A DNA stretch of 64,000 nucleotides, taken from contig NZ_JAGFBU010000001.1 in assembly GCF_017948675.1 (NCBI RefSeq), forward strand, positions 496,001 through 560,000, in the 5' to 3' direction. The DNA is from Flavobacterium flabelliforme (lineage in GTDB: Bacteria > Bacteroidota > Bacteroidia > Flavobacteriales > Flavobacteriaceae). The notes below the pieces were generated by a model. The model saw only the letters and a list, made by a program, of their open reading frames with translations. It was not told the DNA's origin and searched no databases. Position 1 is the first letter of the stretch. Each line of letters opens with the position of its first letter. A program made the translations under genes and the position numbers. Of the stretch, positions 52,297 to 61,440 are shown piece after piece.

Positions 52297-52418
52297 ATGC
52301 ATAAATTTTTTAATTGCTATCTAAAGAGACGATTCTTAACCTTTAATTGAAACACTACCTTTGTAACTAACTAATATAAAAAAGAAAAGTAGAATCAAAA
52401 TACTGAATCTTTAACAAA

Positions 52419-52448
52419 CAAAAAAAAACGCACTATAAAGAGCGTTTT
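52419..52448 (-). terminator. Terminator downstream of the tRNA-Arg gene
   Basis: AAAACGC (52425-52431) / GCGTTTT (52442-52448); the A-run at its left is the U-run on the minus strand. Confidence 0.7.
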
Positions 52449-52489
52449 AATAAAACATAAATCGTTACAGAGTAGTAAAAAACTCGTAG

Positions 52490-52563
52490 TGGCCGCGACA
52501 GGGTTCGAACCTGCAACCCTCAGAGTCGAAATCTGATATTCTATCCAGTTGAACTACACAGCC
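52490..52563 (-). tRNA. tRNA-Arg (anticodon TCG)
   Basis: 74 nt on the minus strand. Acceptor stem GGCTGTG / CGCGGCC (with G-T pairs), anticodon stem TCAGA / TCTGA around loop TTTCGAC (anticodon TCG, reads CGA), and T-arm GCAGG TTCGAAC CCTGT. Discriminator A; CCA is not encoded. It lies downstream of the YqeY gene on the same strand and has its own terminator. Confidence 0.92.
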
Positions 52564-52631
52564 ATTTTGATTATAGATTGTTGATTAACAATTTTAAATT
52601 TGTGATTTAAAATCGTTTACAACACTATCCT

Positions 52632-53081
52632 TTAAACCAATAATTTCTTTACAAGTGTTGAAATAGTTTTTCCTTCGGCAGTTCCGCCTAATTGTGCTGC
52701 TGCCAATCCCATAACTTTTCCCATTGATGCAATTCCAGAAGCTCCAGTTTCAGCAATAATTTTAGCGATTACCGCTTCTACTTCTGCTTCGGTTAATTGT
52801 GCTGGTAAGAATTTTTCGATTACTGCAATTTGAGCCAATTCAGGTTCTGCTAAATCCAAACGATTTTGCTCAGTAAAAATCCTAGCGCTTTCTTTACGTG
52901 TTTTTACTAATCTTTGAAGCAATTTAACTTCGTCATCAGCAGAAATTTCTTCTTTTGATCCAGATGCCGTCTGAGCTAATAATATTTCAGATTTGATAGC
53001 TCTTAAAGCTTCTAGTGCAACAGTATCTTTGGCTCTCATGGCAACTTTGATATCGTCCATGATTTGTATTGATAAACTCAT
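52632..53081 (-). CDS. GatB/YqeY domain protein
   Basis: 149 aa. The whole protein is the YqeY/GatB-tail helical domain: MSLSIQIMDDIKVAMRAKD, ALRAIKSEILLAQTASGS, LLQRLVKTRKESARIF, EKFLPAQLTEAEVEAVI and GKVMGLAAAQLGGTAEGK. In GatB this domain helps tRNA recognition; the role of free YqeY is not settled. Coded downstream of ftsZ on the same strand, separated by a terminator. Confidence 0.93.
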   Translation of the reverse strand: MSLSIQIMDDIKVAMRAKDTVALEALRAIKSEILLAQTASGSKEEISADDEVKLLQRLVKTRKESARIFTEQNRLDLAEPELAQIAVIEKFLPAQLTEAEVEAVIAKIIAETGASGIASMGKVMGLAAAQLGGTAEGKTISTLVKKLLV

Positions 53082-53410
53082 TTTATTTTAGATATTAGAT
53101 TCTTGTTATTAAATTCTCCTTTGCAAAATAATCCATATTATGACACTAAATTATTGCCCCAGATAGAAAAGAAAAGCCTTTTTGAAGAAAATTCATTTTT
53201 TTATAAAACTTAAAAAGCGACCTTGGAAGCTCTTTTAAGTGCTTATAAAAAAGAATTTTTGATAAAAGCTTGAAATGATAGCTGGATTAAGGCACACAAA
53301 ATTAAAGAAATTTAATGGGAATAACAATAAAACCACCGTTTCCTATAGTAGAAAAAATAACCCGAAAATTCAATTGAGTTTTCGGGTTATTTTAATTTAG
53401 TAAGTATTAC
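53082..53410. other. Intergenic region between ftsZ and the YqeY gene
   Basis: 329 bp, AT-rich. It holds the ftsZ terminator at 53354-53393 and must hold the YqeY promoter, which I could not place. No ORF or repeat seen. Confidence 0.6.
53354..53393 (-). terminator. Terminator of the dcw cluster after ftsZ
   Basis: AAAATAACCCGAAAA / TTTTCGGGTTATTTT stem with a short A/T-rich loop; the plus-strand A-run gives the minus-strand U-run. About 20 bp past the ftsZ stop. Confidence 0.8.
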
Positions 53411-55369
53411 TTAATCTACATTATCATGCAAATATGAATTGTTTGAACGCAATTGTAAATCATTATTACTATCTGTTCCTACTGAAATTCTTGAATTCGT
53501 ATTATTTGCAGGATTATTTGAAATATCAATCCCTAATCGTTTGTATGCAGGTTCCTTTTCGTATTCATCAATTTTAGAAACGTTATTATGAAACTTATAA
53601 TTGAATTCTTTTAATTTCTTTCTTCTCTCATCTGCTCTCATTCGCAACGACTCTTCTATTGTCATTTCCATTGGAGAAACTGGTTCAAAATCAACATTTA
53701 CAGGCTCTGATTTTTCCACTTGTTTCATGGTAATATTCAACTCAGCAGGAATTACAACTTCTGGTGTTTTTGCAACTGGTTTAGCTGTGAATTCTGGCTC
53801 TAGATCCATATACTCTTCTAGAGAATACTTAATTATTCCACTATCAGTTAACTCCGTTACTGGCACAAATTGCACCGCTTCATTTACTTTAATCTCTTTT
53901 GTTTCGTTTGTAAGTTCGAAAAGAACTTTATTTTCCTTTACTTCTTCTACTACTGCTGGTTCTGTTTTAAAAAGAGGTAGATCAAATGAAAAAGTAGTCT
54001 GCTCTTGTCTTTCAACAACTTTTGGCTGCGGAATTTTGGCTTGTGCTACTGGTGCTGTAATTGTAAAATCTACATCACTTATAGGAGAGACAATTTCGAA
54101 AGTTACGTCAAGATTTTTAATAAATTCTGACATCACTGTTAATTCATCTTTTTGAATCAAAGGTTGCTCAATTACTGACTCAGGAACGACAACTGGCTCA
54201 GGAATTACAACTGTATCTTCTAATAAATCAAAAACAACTCTTTCATTGGAGTTCGAAACTTGCGAATCAGCATTTAAATCAAATGCTGTAACTGATTTAC
54301 TGCTTAGATTATAAACACTTCTTTGTTCATCCTCAAGCGTATGAATTATTTTCTTAGGTTCTGTATTTACAATTTCGTTTTGTTGCTCAATATCAAATCC
54401 TGTTGCAATTATAGTTACTGCAATAGCGTCTCCAAGAGACTCATCTTCACCAACTCCCATAATAATATTAGCATTGTGACCTGCTTCTACCTGAATATGA
54501 TCATTGATTTCTCCTATTTCATCAATAGTTATTTCATTAGTTCCAGAAACGATAAGCAACAATACGTTTTTGGCACCAGTTATTTTATTATCATTTAACA
54601 AAGGAGAATCTAAAGCAGCAATAATCGCTTCCTTAGCTCTGTTTTCTCCAGAAGAAACTGAAGATCCCATAATAGCAGTTCCGCTATTAAAAAGAACCGT
54701 TTTTGCATCTCTTAAATCGATATTCTGAGTGTAGTGATGTGTAATAACTTCAGCAATTCCTCGTGAGGCAGTTGCTAAAACTTCATCTGCTTTTGAAAAC
54801 CCAGCTTTAAAACCAAGATTACCATATACTTCTCTTAGCTTGTTATTGTTAATAACAATTAATGAATCGACTTGCTTACGCAATTTTTCGATACCGATTA
54901 AGGCTTGCTCTTGGCGCACTTTACCTTCAAAAAGAAAAGGCAAGGTTACAATACCAACCGTAAGAATATCTCTTTCTTTAGCCAATTGAGCTATTACTGG
55001 CGCAGCACCAGTACCTGTTCCACCACCCATTCCAGCAGTAATGAAAACCATTTTAGTATTGCGATCCAACATTTTTTCTATGTCAGAAATACTTTCAATC
55101 GCTGATTGCTGTCCTACATCAGGATTGGCTCCAGCACCAAGTCCTTCAGTAAGATTAACACCTAACTGAATTTTATTTGGCACAGAACTGCTCTGTAAAG
55201 CTTGAGAATCCGTATTACATACGATAAAGTCAACACCTTTAATTCCTTGCTTAAACATGTGGTTTATAGCATTGCTTCCACCACCACCTACTCCTATAAC
55301 TTTTATCACATTTGATTGATTCTTTGGTAAATCAAATGAAATACTTCCAAATTCTGAGTCGCTCATCAT
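53411..55369 (-). CDS. ftsZ: Cell division protein FtsZ with long C-terminal linker
   Basis: 652 aa. The GTPase core (about 15-330) has KVIGVGGGGSNAINHM, the tubulin signature GGGTGTG (115-121) and NNDKITGAKNVLLLIVSG-like T7 elements. After residue ~335 comes about 280 residues of low-complexity Val/Glu/Pro linker and a basic segment, RADERRKKLKEFNYKFHN. The tail ends NSYLHDNVD. E. coli FtsZ is 383 aa, so the extension is large, though long linkers are known in Bacteroidetes. FtsZ polymerises at midcell to build the divisome. Last gene of the dcw cluster, 67 bp after ftsA. Confidence 0.97.
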   Translation of the reverse strand: MMSDSEFGSISFDLPKNQSNVIKVIGVGGGGSNAINHMFKQGIKGVDFIVCNTDSQALQSSSVPNKIQLGVNLTEGLGAGANPDVGQQSAIESISDIEKMLDRNTKMVFITAGMGGGTGTGAAPVIAQLAKERDILTVGIVTLPFLFEGKVRQEQALIGIEKLRKQVDSLIVINNNKLREVYGNLGFKAGFSKADEVLATASRGIAEVITHHYTQNIDLRDAKTVLFNSGTAIMGSSVSSGENRAKEAIIAALDSPLLNDNKITGAKNVLLLIVSGTNEITIDEIGEINDHIQVEAGHNANIIMGVGEDESLGDAIAVTIIATGFDIEQQNEIVNTEPKKIIHTLEDEQRSVYNLSSKSVTAFDLNADSQVSNSNERVVFDLLEDTVVIPEPVVVPESVIEQPLIQKDELTVMSEFIKNLDVTFEIVSPISDVDFTITAPVAQAKIPQPKVVERQEQTTFSFDLPLFKTEPAVVEEVKENKVLFELTNETKEIKVNEAVQFVPVTELTDSGIIKYSLEEYMDLEPEFTAKPVAKTPEVVIPAELNITMKQVEKSEPVNVDFEPVSPMEMTIEESLRMRADERRKKLKEFNYKFHNNVSKIDEYEKEPAYKRLGIDISNNPANNTNSRISVGTDSNNDLQLRSNNSYLHDNVD

Positions 55370-55436
55370 TTTATTTGGTTTTTTTTTGAAATTGTTATAT
55401 TATTAATCTTTTTATTATTTTTAAAGGCCGCGCCTT

Positions 55437-56819
55437 TTACTCTGCATTATCTAAAAAATCTTTAATCTTATCTACATATCGATCAAAGAAATTTCGTTGT
55501 ATTCTATTTACAGTAGAATTGTGTTTTTCATTTACACTTTGATCTACTTGTTCTTCTACACTTTCGTACACTTCTTGTATGGGCGCTTGAACAACTGCAG
55601 GTCTGTAAGTTGGAATTTTAGGTTGTTCTAAAGCCTCAACTCGAATAGCACTTTGTGATTTATTCTCAATACTCTTCATTACCAATCCTACCGCTGTTGC
55701 GTACAAAGGACTTGATATTTCCTCATCTGAATTTCCAGCTAAATGCTCATTTGGATATCCAATTCTAGTATCCATACCTGTAATATACTCTACTAACTGC
55801 TTAATGTGTTTTAATTGAGCACCGCCACCTGTCAGTACAATACCAGCAATTAATTTTTTACGAGGATCTTCATGACCATACGCTTTGACTTCTGTAAAAA
55901 CTAGATCAACGATTTCTACAACTCTGGCATGAATAATTTTAGAAAGGTTCTTTAATGAAATTTCTTTCGGTTCTCTACCTCTTAATCCAGGAATAGAAAC
56001 AATCTCGTTATCTCTATTTTCACCTGGCCATGCTGAACCAAACTTAACTTTTAATAATTCCGCTTGTTTTTCAATGATCGAACACCCTTCTTTAATATCA
56101 TCTGTAATCACATTACCACCAAAAGGAATAACCGCTGTATGACGTATAATTCCATCTTTAAAAATAGCTAAGTCAGTTGTTCCTCCACCGATATCGATTA
56201 AAGCAACACCAGCTTCTTTTTCTTCTTGACTTAATACTGCATCTGCAGAAGCCAAAGGCTCTAAGGTTAATCCTGACAACTCAATTCCAGAACTTTGAAT
56301 ACATCTCCCTACGTTGCGTATAGAAGAAGCTTGGCCAACTACAACATGAAAACTAGACTCTAATCTCCCGCCATACATCCCTATTGGTTCTTTTATTTCA
56401 GATTGGCCATCAATTTTGAATTCTTGTGGTAAAACATGTATGATTTCTTCACCAGGTAACATCGCCAATTTATTTACTTGATCTATCAAAAGTTGAATGT
56501 CGTTTCCTCCTATCACTTCTTCAGGATTATGTCTGCTTATGTAATCTGTATGCTGAATACTGCGAATGTGTTGTCCAGCAATTCCAACTACTACGTCTTT
56601 AATTTTGTAACCTGAATTATTTTCTGCCTCTTGAACTGCTTGTTGTATTGATTGTATAGTTTGAGTAATGTTATTCACAACACCTCTAGCTACACCTAAA
56701 CTTTTAGACTTTCCAATTCCTAAAATTTCTAGTTTACCATATTCATTCTTTTTGCCTATCATGGCAACTATTTTTGTTGTCCCAATATCTAGACCTACTG
56801 CAATGTTATCTTTTTCCAT
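55437..56819 (-). CDS. ftsA: Cell division protein FtsA
   Basis: 460-aa actin-like ATPase that tethers FtsZ to the membrane. Seen: IAVGLDIGTTKIVAMIGKK, phosphate-2 motif VALIDIGGGTTDLAIFKDG and adenosine motif GIVLTGGGAQLKHIKQL. The C-terminal amphipathic helix is FFDRYVDKIKDFLDNAE. The 1C domain with GIAGQHIRSIQHTDYI is present. Located 6 bp after ftsQ and 67 bp before ftsZ. Confidence 0.97.
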   Translation of the reverse strand: MEKDNIAVGLDIGTTKIVAMIGKKNEYGKLEILGIGKSKSLGVARGVVNNITQTIQSIQQAVQEAENNSGYKIKDVVVGIAGQHIRSIQHTDYISRHNPEEVIGGNDIQLLIDQVNKLAMLPGEEIIHVLPQEFKIDGQSEIKEPIGMYGGRLESSFHVVVGQASSIRNVGRCIQSSGIELSGLTLEPLASADAVLSQEEKEAGVALIDIGGGTTDLAIFKDGIIRHTAVIPFGGNVITDDIKEGCSIIEKQAELLKVKFGSAWPGENRDNEIVSIPGLRGREPKEISLKNLSKIIHARVVEIVDLVFTEVKAYGHEDPRKKLIAGIVLTGGGAQLKHIKQLVEYITGMDTRIGYPNEHLAGNSDEEISSPLYATAVGLVMKSIENKSQSAIRVEALEQPKIPTYRPAVVQAPIQEVYESVEEQVDQSVNEKHNSTVNRIQRNFFDRYVDKIKDFLDNAE

Positions 56820-56825
56820 TATCTA

Positions 56826-57548
56826 TTATTTAGTGCAAACTACTTGTTCCGTAAATCGGAGGTCAATTTTTTTATATTTATACAACGAACTATCTAAAAC
56901 TGCTTTTTGAAAAAAAGCTTTATAATTTTTAAATTTTCGCTCCACATTATTCAGATTACCAAAATCAATTTGATAATTAAAATTCCTGTTGAGCATTATT
57001 AAGCTACCATTTGGCATAATTTGTATTCCGATTATATTTTTTTTCAAAAATGAATCATCAAAAATTACGCGAAACAATTCAGCTAAATCTTCGTTATTAT
57101 TTTTATTTATTTCTCCTGAAACAAGGGGAACTCTTGCAGTGAAATTTGATGACAAAGGCATTCTATCCCCTTCGTAATCAATATAAAAAGAACCATTACT
57201 ATCAAATACTCTAGCAACAGGAGTCTTTTGTTTTACCACAGCTTTTAAAACACCATCAATACTCACAAATACATCTGACTTCTCAATCATCTGATGTGAA
57301 TTCAAGTTTTTTTCTAGCTTATTCAAATCTAAATTAACTTTTTGAATACTCGTTACCGCACTATTATTTTCTATTAACAATTTATTAACCGTTTCCTGTT
57401 TAATAAAAGGCGCGTTATCTCCTACAAAAGTAATGATTGTTTTTGACAATTTCCTATTTTCATTTCGTTTTGAAGTAAATGAAAATAAAAAAATAACCAA
57501 TACAAACATTAGCACTAATCGTATGTTTATCCAATTAAAGAGTTTCAT
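56826..57548 (-). CDS. ftsQ: Cell division protein FtsQ/DivIB
   Basis: 240 aa. Short cytoplasmic N-terminus, one membrane helix (about 8-24, VLMFVLVIFLFSFTS), then a periplasmic POTRA/beta domain: FVGDNAPFIKQETVNKLL, NLDLNKLEKNLNSHQMIEKSDVFVSIDGVLKAVVKQ (core LEKNLNSHQMIEKSDVFV) and YYKNFR-like C-terminal strands, here FKNYKAFFQKAVLDSSL. FtsQ joins FtsB and FtsL in the divisome. The start overlaps murC by 14 bp. Divergent sequence is normal for this family; the place between murC and ftsA secures the call. Confidence 0.88.
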   Translation of the reverse strand: MKLFNWINIRLVLMFVLVIFLFSFTSKRNENRKLSKTIITFVGDNAPFIKQETVNKLLIENNSAVTSIQKVNLDLNKLEKNLNSHQMIEKSDVFVSIDGVLKAVVKQKTPVARVFDSNGSFYIDYEGDRMPLSSNFTARVPLVSGEINKNNNEDLAELFRVIFDDSFLKKNIIGIQIMPNGSLIMLNRNFNYQIDFGNLNNVERKFKNYKAFFQKAVLDSSLYKYKKIDLRFTEQVVCTK

Positions 57549-58884
57549 TTATCGCTTTCTTAATTGATGGTACTAATTCTCCAATATTACCCGCTCCAAT
57601 TGTAACAATAACGGTAGCTTCACTTTTCAAAATTGAGGCTATTAAATCCTCTTTTTCTACTAATTTCTTATTATTATTGGTCATCTTTTCCATAAGCCAT
57701 TGAGAATTTATACCTTCCATAGGTAACTCACGAGCTGGATAAATGTCTAATAAAAGTACTTCATCGAATGCTGATAAACTTTTAGCAAAATCATCAGCAA
57801 AATCTCTTGTTCTGCTAAATAAGTGGGGTTGAAAAACAGCCAAAACTTTTTGATTTGGATACAACTCCCTAACCGCTTGATTCACTGCATTTATTTCAGT
57901 AGGATGGTGTGCGTAATCATCAATATATACTTTATCAACGGTTTTAATTTGATAAGAAAATCTTCGTTTAATTCCCTTAAATGAAGCAACCGCAGCAGCA
58001 ATAGCTTTAGTTGGAGTACCAAATAAATCTGCCATTGCAATAGCCATTAGTACATTCATTAAATTATGTTTCCCCGGCAACCCAAAATGAATGTCCTTAA
58101 TAACCGAAGTAGGTGTTTGAACGTCAAAAACATAACTTCCATCACCAATCCTAACATTAAACACTTTATAAACAGCCTCTTCATTTATAGCGCAAATAAC
58201 CCCTTCTATAGGGAGCTCTTTGGTAATAAAGAGTTTAGATTTGTCTGTTATTTTTGAAGCAAATTCTACGAAAGATTCTTCAATTGCCTCACTTGTACCA
58301 TAAATATCTAAATGATCAGCATCCATAGAAGTTATGCAGGCAATATTAGGATGCAGGTGTAAAAAAGATCTATCAAATTCGTCCGCCTCGACAACAGTTA
58401 TAGTTTTTCCATTTCCAATTAAATTAGAATTGTAATTTTCTACTATTCCACCAATAAAAGCAGTTACGTCAGCTCCAGCTTCATTCAAAATATGACCTAA
58501 AATACCTGATGTAGTTGTTTTTCCATGCGTTCCAGCAACTGCAAAACAAAAAGTATCTTTAGTAATTAATCCTAAAACTTCTGCTCTTTTTTTAATTATA
58601 TAATCTCTTTCTATAAAATAATTCCATTCAGAATGAGCAGTAGGAACAGCAGGTGTAACAATAACTAAAGTATTTTCATTGTAAAAATCTGAAGGTATCA
58701 AATTAATATTATCCTCAAAATGTATTGAAATTCCGCTTTCTATTAATTCAGAAGTAAGAACAGAAGGCGTTTTATCATATCCACAAACTTGCTTGCCTAA
58801 ATTTTTAAAATAGCGCGCAAGATTGCTCATACCGATTCCTCCGATACCTATAAAATAAACGTTATGTATTTGATTTAAATTCAT
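57535..58884 (-). CDS. murC: UDP-N-acetylmuramate--L-alanine ligase
   Basis: 449 aa. It adds L-Ala to UDP-MurNAc. N-terminal IHNVYFIGIGGIGMSNLAR (UDP site), ATP P-loop VAGTHGKTTTSGIL, central EADEFDRSFLHLHPNIACIT and SMDADHLDIYGT, and the C-terminal VYIDDYAHHPTEINA, all Mur ligase landmarks. The IGGIGMS glycine run marks MurC among Mur ligases. 85 bp after murG; the end overlaps ftsQ by 14 bp. Confidence 0.97.
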   Translation of the reverse strand: MNLNQIHNVYFIGIGGIGMSNLARYFKNLGKQVCGYDKTPSVLTSELIESGISIHFEDNINLIPSDFYNENTLVIVTPAVPTAHSEWNYFIERDYIIKKRAEVLGLITKDTFCFAVAGTHGKTTTSGILGHILNEAGADVTAFIGGIVENYNSNLIGNGKTITVVEADEFDRSFLHLHPNIACITSMDADHLDIYGTSEAIEESFVEFASKITDKSKLFITKELPIEGVICAINEEAVYKVFNVRIGDGSYVFDVQTPTSVIKDIHFGLPGKHNLMNVLMAIAMADLFGTPTKAIAAAVASFKGIKRRFSYQIKTVDKVYIDDYAHHPTEINAVNQAVRELYPNQKVLAVFQPHLFSRTRDFADDFAKSLSAFDEVLLLDIYPARELPMEGINSQWLMEKMTNNNKKLVEKEDLIASILKSEATVIVTIGAGNIGELVPSIKKAINETL

Positions 58885-58969
58885 TTTTAATTTTCAATAT
58901 TACTTGCAATAGCACTTTTAGTTTTACTTCCAAAATACCCGTAGAATGTTAAACTTGATTTTACTGTAA

Positions 58970-60061
58970 TTATTTTATTAATTTTATTATTTCCGACACA
59001 ATATCTTTTGTAGCATTTGGTTTTGCTAATTTTTTCATGTTTAAACTCAAATTGTTTTGAAGGTTTTCATCATGCAACAATTTGTTAAAAACGGACTCAA
59101 ATTTATCCTCTAATTCACTCTCTTTTATCAATAAAGCTCCCTTTTTATCAGCAATAGCCTTGCCATTCTTAGTTTGGTGATCCTCAGCTACGTTAGGAGA
59201 AGGAATAAAGATTGTAGGCTTACCAACCAAGCATAACTCTGAAACAGATGACGCTCCGGCACGAGAAATAACAAAATCGGCAGCTGCATAAATTAAATCC
59301 ATTCTATCAATAAAGGAGACCACTTGAACATCTTCTTTCTCTGAAAAATGTCTGTATTCTGACATATAAAAATTACCACACTGCCAAAAAACTTGAACGC
59401 CAGAAGCTAATAAAAAATCCAATTCTTTTTCTATTAACTGATTGATTCTTCTAGAACCAAGACTTCCACCAAGAATTAATAAAGTTTTTTTATTGGTATC
59501 TAAATTAAAATAAGAAAGGGCTTCACTTCTTTTTGAGTCAATATCTAAAACATCTTGACGAACTGGATTGCCCGTTAAAATCATTTTCTCTTTTGGAAAA
59601 AAACGTTCTAAATTTTCATAAGCAACACAAATCGTATTTGCTTTTTTACTTAACAATTTATTTGTGATTCCTGGAAAGGAGTTCTGTTCTTGAATAACAG
59701 TTGGTATCCCCAATAAAGTAGCTATTTGTAATAATGGTCCGCTTGCAAAACCACCGGTACCAATGACAACATCTGGTTTAAATTGGCGTACAATTGTACG
59801 CGCTCTAAACAAACTACTAATTAACTTTAATGGAAAAAGTGCATTGTCAAAAGTTATTCTTCTCTGCAATCCAGCAATCCAAAGTCCCGTAATCTGATAA
59901 CCCGATTGTGGTACTTTTTGCATTTCCATTTTATCTTTGGCACCTACAAAAAGAAACTCAGCATCTGGAAAACGAGTTTTTAATTCATTTGCGATAGCAA
60001 TTGCAGGATAAATATGTCCTCCTGTACCGCCGCCACTTAATATGAATCTATATTGTTTCAT
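58970..60061 (-). CDS. murG: UDP-N-acetylglucosamine--N-acetylmuramyl-(pentapeptide) pyrophosphoryl-undecaprenol GlcNAc transferase
   Basis: 363 aa GT-B glycosyltransferase that makes lipid II on the inner membrane. Seen: [69 protein letters not shown] and the UDP-GlcNAc site [24 protein letters not shown] (core [12 protein letters not shown]). 51 bp after ftsW and 85 bp before murC. Confidence 0.97.
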   Translation of the reverse strand: MKQYRFILSGGGTGGHIYPAIAIANELKTRFPDAEFLFVGAKDKMEMQKVPQSGYQITGLWIAGLQRRITFDNALFPLKLISSLFRARTIVRQFKPDVVIGTGGFASGPLLQIATLLGIPTVIQEQNSFPGITNKLLSKKANTICVAYENLERFFPKEKMILTGNPVRQDVLDIDSKRSEALSYFNLDTNKKTLLILGGSLGSRRINQLIEKELDFLLASGVQVFWQCGNFYMSEYRHFSEKEDVQVVSFIDRMDLIYAAADFVISRAGASSVSELCLVGKPTIFIPSPNVAEDHQTKNGKAIADKKGALLIKESELEDKFESVFNKLLHDENLQNNLSLNMKKLAKPNATKDIVSEIIKLIK

Positions 60062-60112
60062 TTTCTTAAACTTACTGAGTTAGTATTATTTTATATTACA
60101 TTAGAAAAAAAA

Positions 60113-61402
60113 TTACTTGTTTAAAACTGCTTGCATTGGATTTACAGCTTTGTCCTGAATTGAATAATCTTCTTCTAAAACAAATTCTTCTTCTAATTCT
60201 CTATCTATTAATTTTTGTAATGCTTCTTCTCTTTTTGCCGCTTCTTTTAATTCTTGAGTAATTTCCTCTTCTTTTTTAGTTACGCCTATAATAATGCCTA
60301 AAGCAATACAAGTCATCCAGATGGAAGTTCCTCCACTACTAATTAGAGGCAACGTTTGACCAGTAACGGGCAAAAGCTCTACAGCTACCGCCATATTTAT
60401 CATGGCTTGAAAAATCATTGGAAATCCCAATCCTATTACTACCAATTTTCCAAAGAGTGTATTGGCTTTGTGCGAAGCAATGACAAACCTAAAAAGCAAT
60501 AATAAATACAAGGATAAAACTCCCAAACCACCAATTAAACCATATTCCTCTACTATAATTGCATATATAAAATCGGAAGAAGACTGTGGTAAGAAATTTT
60601 TCTGAACACTTTTTCCTGGTCCTAAACCATATATTTTACCTGAGGCAATGGCGATTTTTGCTTTTTCTATTTGGTAATCATCTTCATCGGGTTTGTTTGT
60701 ACTAAAACTTTCAATTCGACTTTCCCAAGTTGCAACTCTATTAAAAAATTTGGCATCCGGAAAAGCTTTTGAAATCAATATAAAAAAACCAAGAAATAAA
60801 ATACCAGTTCCAATAATAATAGCCAAGTATTTCATTGGATAACGACCTATAAAAGCCAACATTAATATCATTGAAAAAATCAATGCCGTTGTAGAGAAAT
60901 TGGATGGAAGAATAAAAATTAGCGTAATGAAAACGGGCAACCAAAGCTCTTTTAAAGATTCTACAAAATCAATTGGATTTTCCCTTGTTTTGGATAAATA
61001 GCGCGCTACAAACACAAACAGCACTAAAGCAGCAAATGCGGACGGTTGAAATGAAATTCCAACCAGTGGAATTTGTATCCATCGACTTGCATTGGCTCCA
61101 CCAATTACAGTTCCTTTGATCATCGTTATAGCTAAAACTAACCAAACAACAGGCAACAACCATTTAGAAATTGATCTAAAATAATGATAAGGCACTTTAT
61201 GTATATAATACACAATAAAGAATCCACATCCTATGTGAGCTAAATGTTTAACTAAATATCCTAAAGTATTTCCTGTTCCGTGGCCTATGTAAGCCAAATT
61301 ACTACTCGCACTCAAAACAGGCATAAACGAAAACAAGGCGAGTAAGGCCACAAATGACCAAATCCCTTTATCTCCTTTTAAATTACCTATTAATCGCTTC
61401 AT
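60113..61402 (-). CDS. ftsW: Peptidoglycan glycosyltransferase FtsW (SEDS)
   Basis: 429 aa with about ten membrane helices. SEDS motifs: GGANASRWIQIPLVGISFQPSAFA (core GANASRWIQIP), the catalytic-type Asp/Glu loop ESFSTNKPDEDDYQIEKAKIAIASGKIYGLGPGKS, here marked by YQIEKAKIAIASG and GLGPGKS, and LPVTGQTLPLISSGGTSIW near the end. The tail (about 385-429) is a charged cytoplasmic helix. FtsW polymerises lipid II with a class B PBP at the septum. Position in the dcw cluster supports FtsW rather than RodA. 38 bp after murD. Confidence 0.95.
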   Translation of the reverse strand: MKRLIGNLKGDKGIWSFVALLALFSFMPVLSASSNLAYIGHGTGNTLGYLVKHLAHIGCGFFIVYYIHKVPYHYFRSISKWLLPVVWLVLAITMIKGTVIGGANASRWIQIPLVGISFQPSAFAALVLFVFVARYLSKTRENPIDFVESLKELWLPVFITLIFILPSNFSTTALIFSMILMLAFIGRYPMKYLAIIIGTGILFLGFFILISKAFPDAKFFNRVATWESRIESFSTNKPDEDDYQIEKAKIAIASGKIYGLGPGKSVQKNFLPQSSSDFIYAIIVEEYGLIGGLGVLSLYLLLLFRFVIASHKANTLFGKLVVIGLGFPMIFQAMINMAVAVELLPVTGQTLPLISSGGTSIWMTCIALGIIIGVTKKEEEITQELKEAAKREEALQKLIDRELEEEFVLEEDYSIQDKAVNPMQAVLNK

Positions 61403-61440
61403 ACTTTATTATCTTCAAATTTTATAAAACTCTTTTTTTA

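Noticed and set aside
53601..54155. 184-aa plus-strand ORF opposite ftsZ
   Set aside because: Ser/Thr/Phe-rich antisense of the FtsZ linker; no homology pattern.
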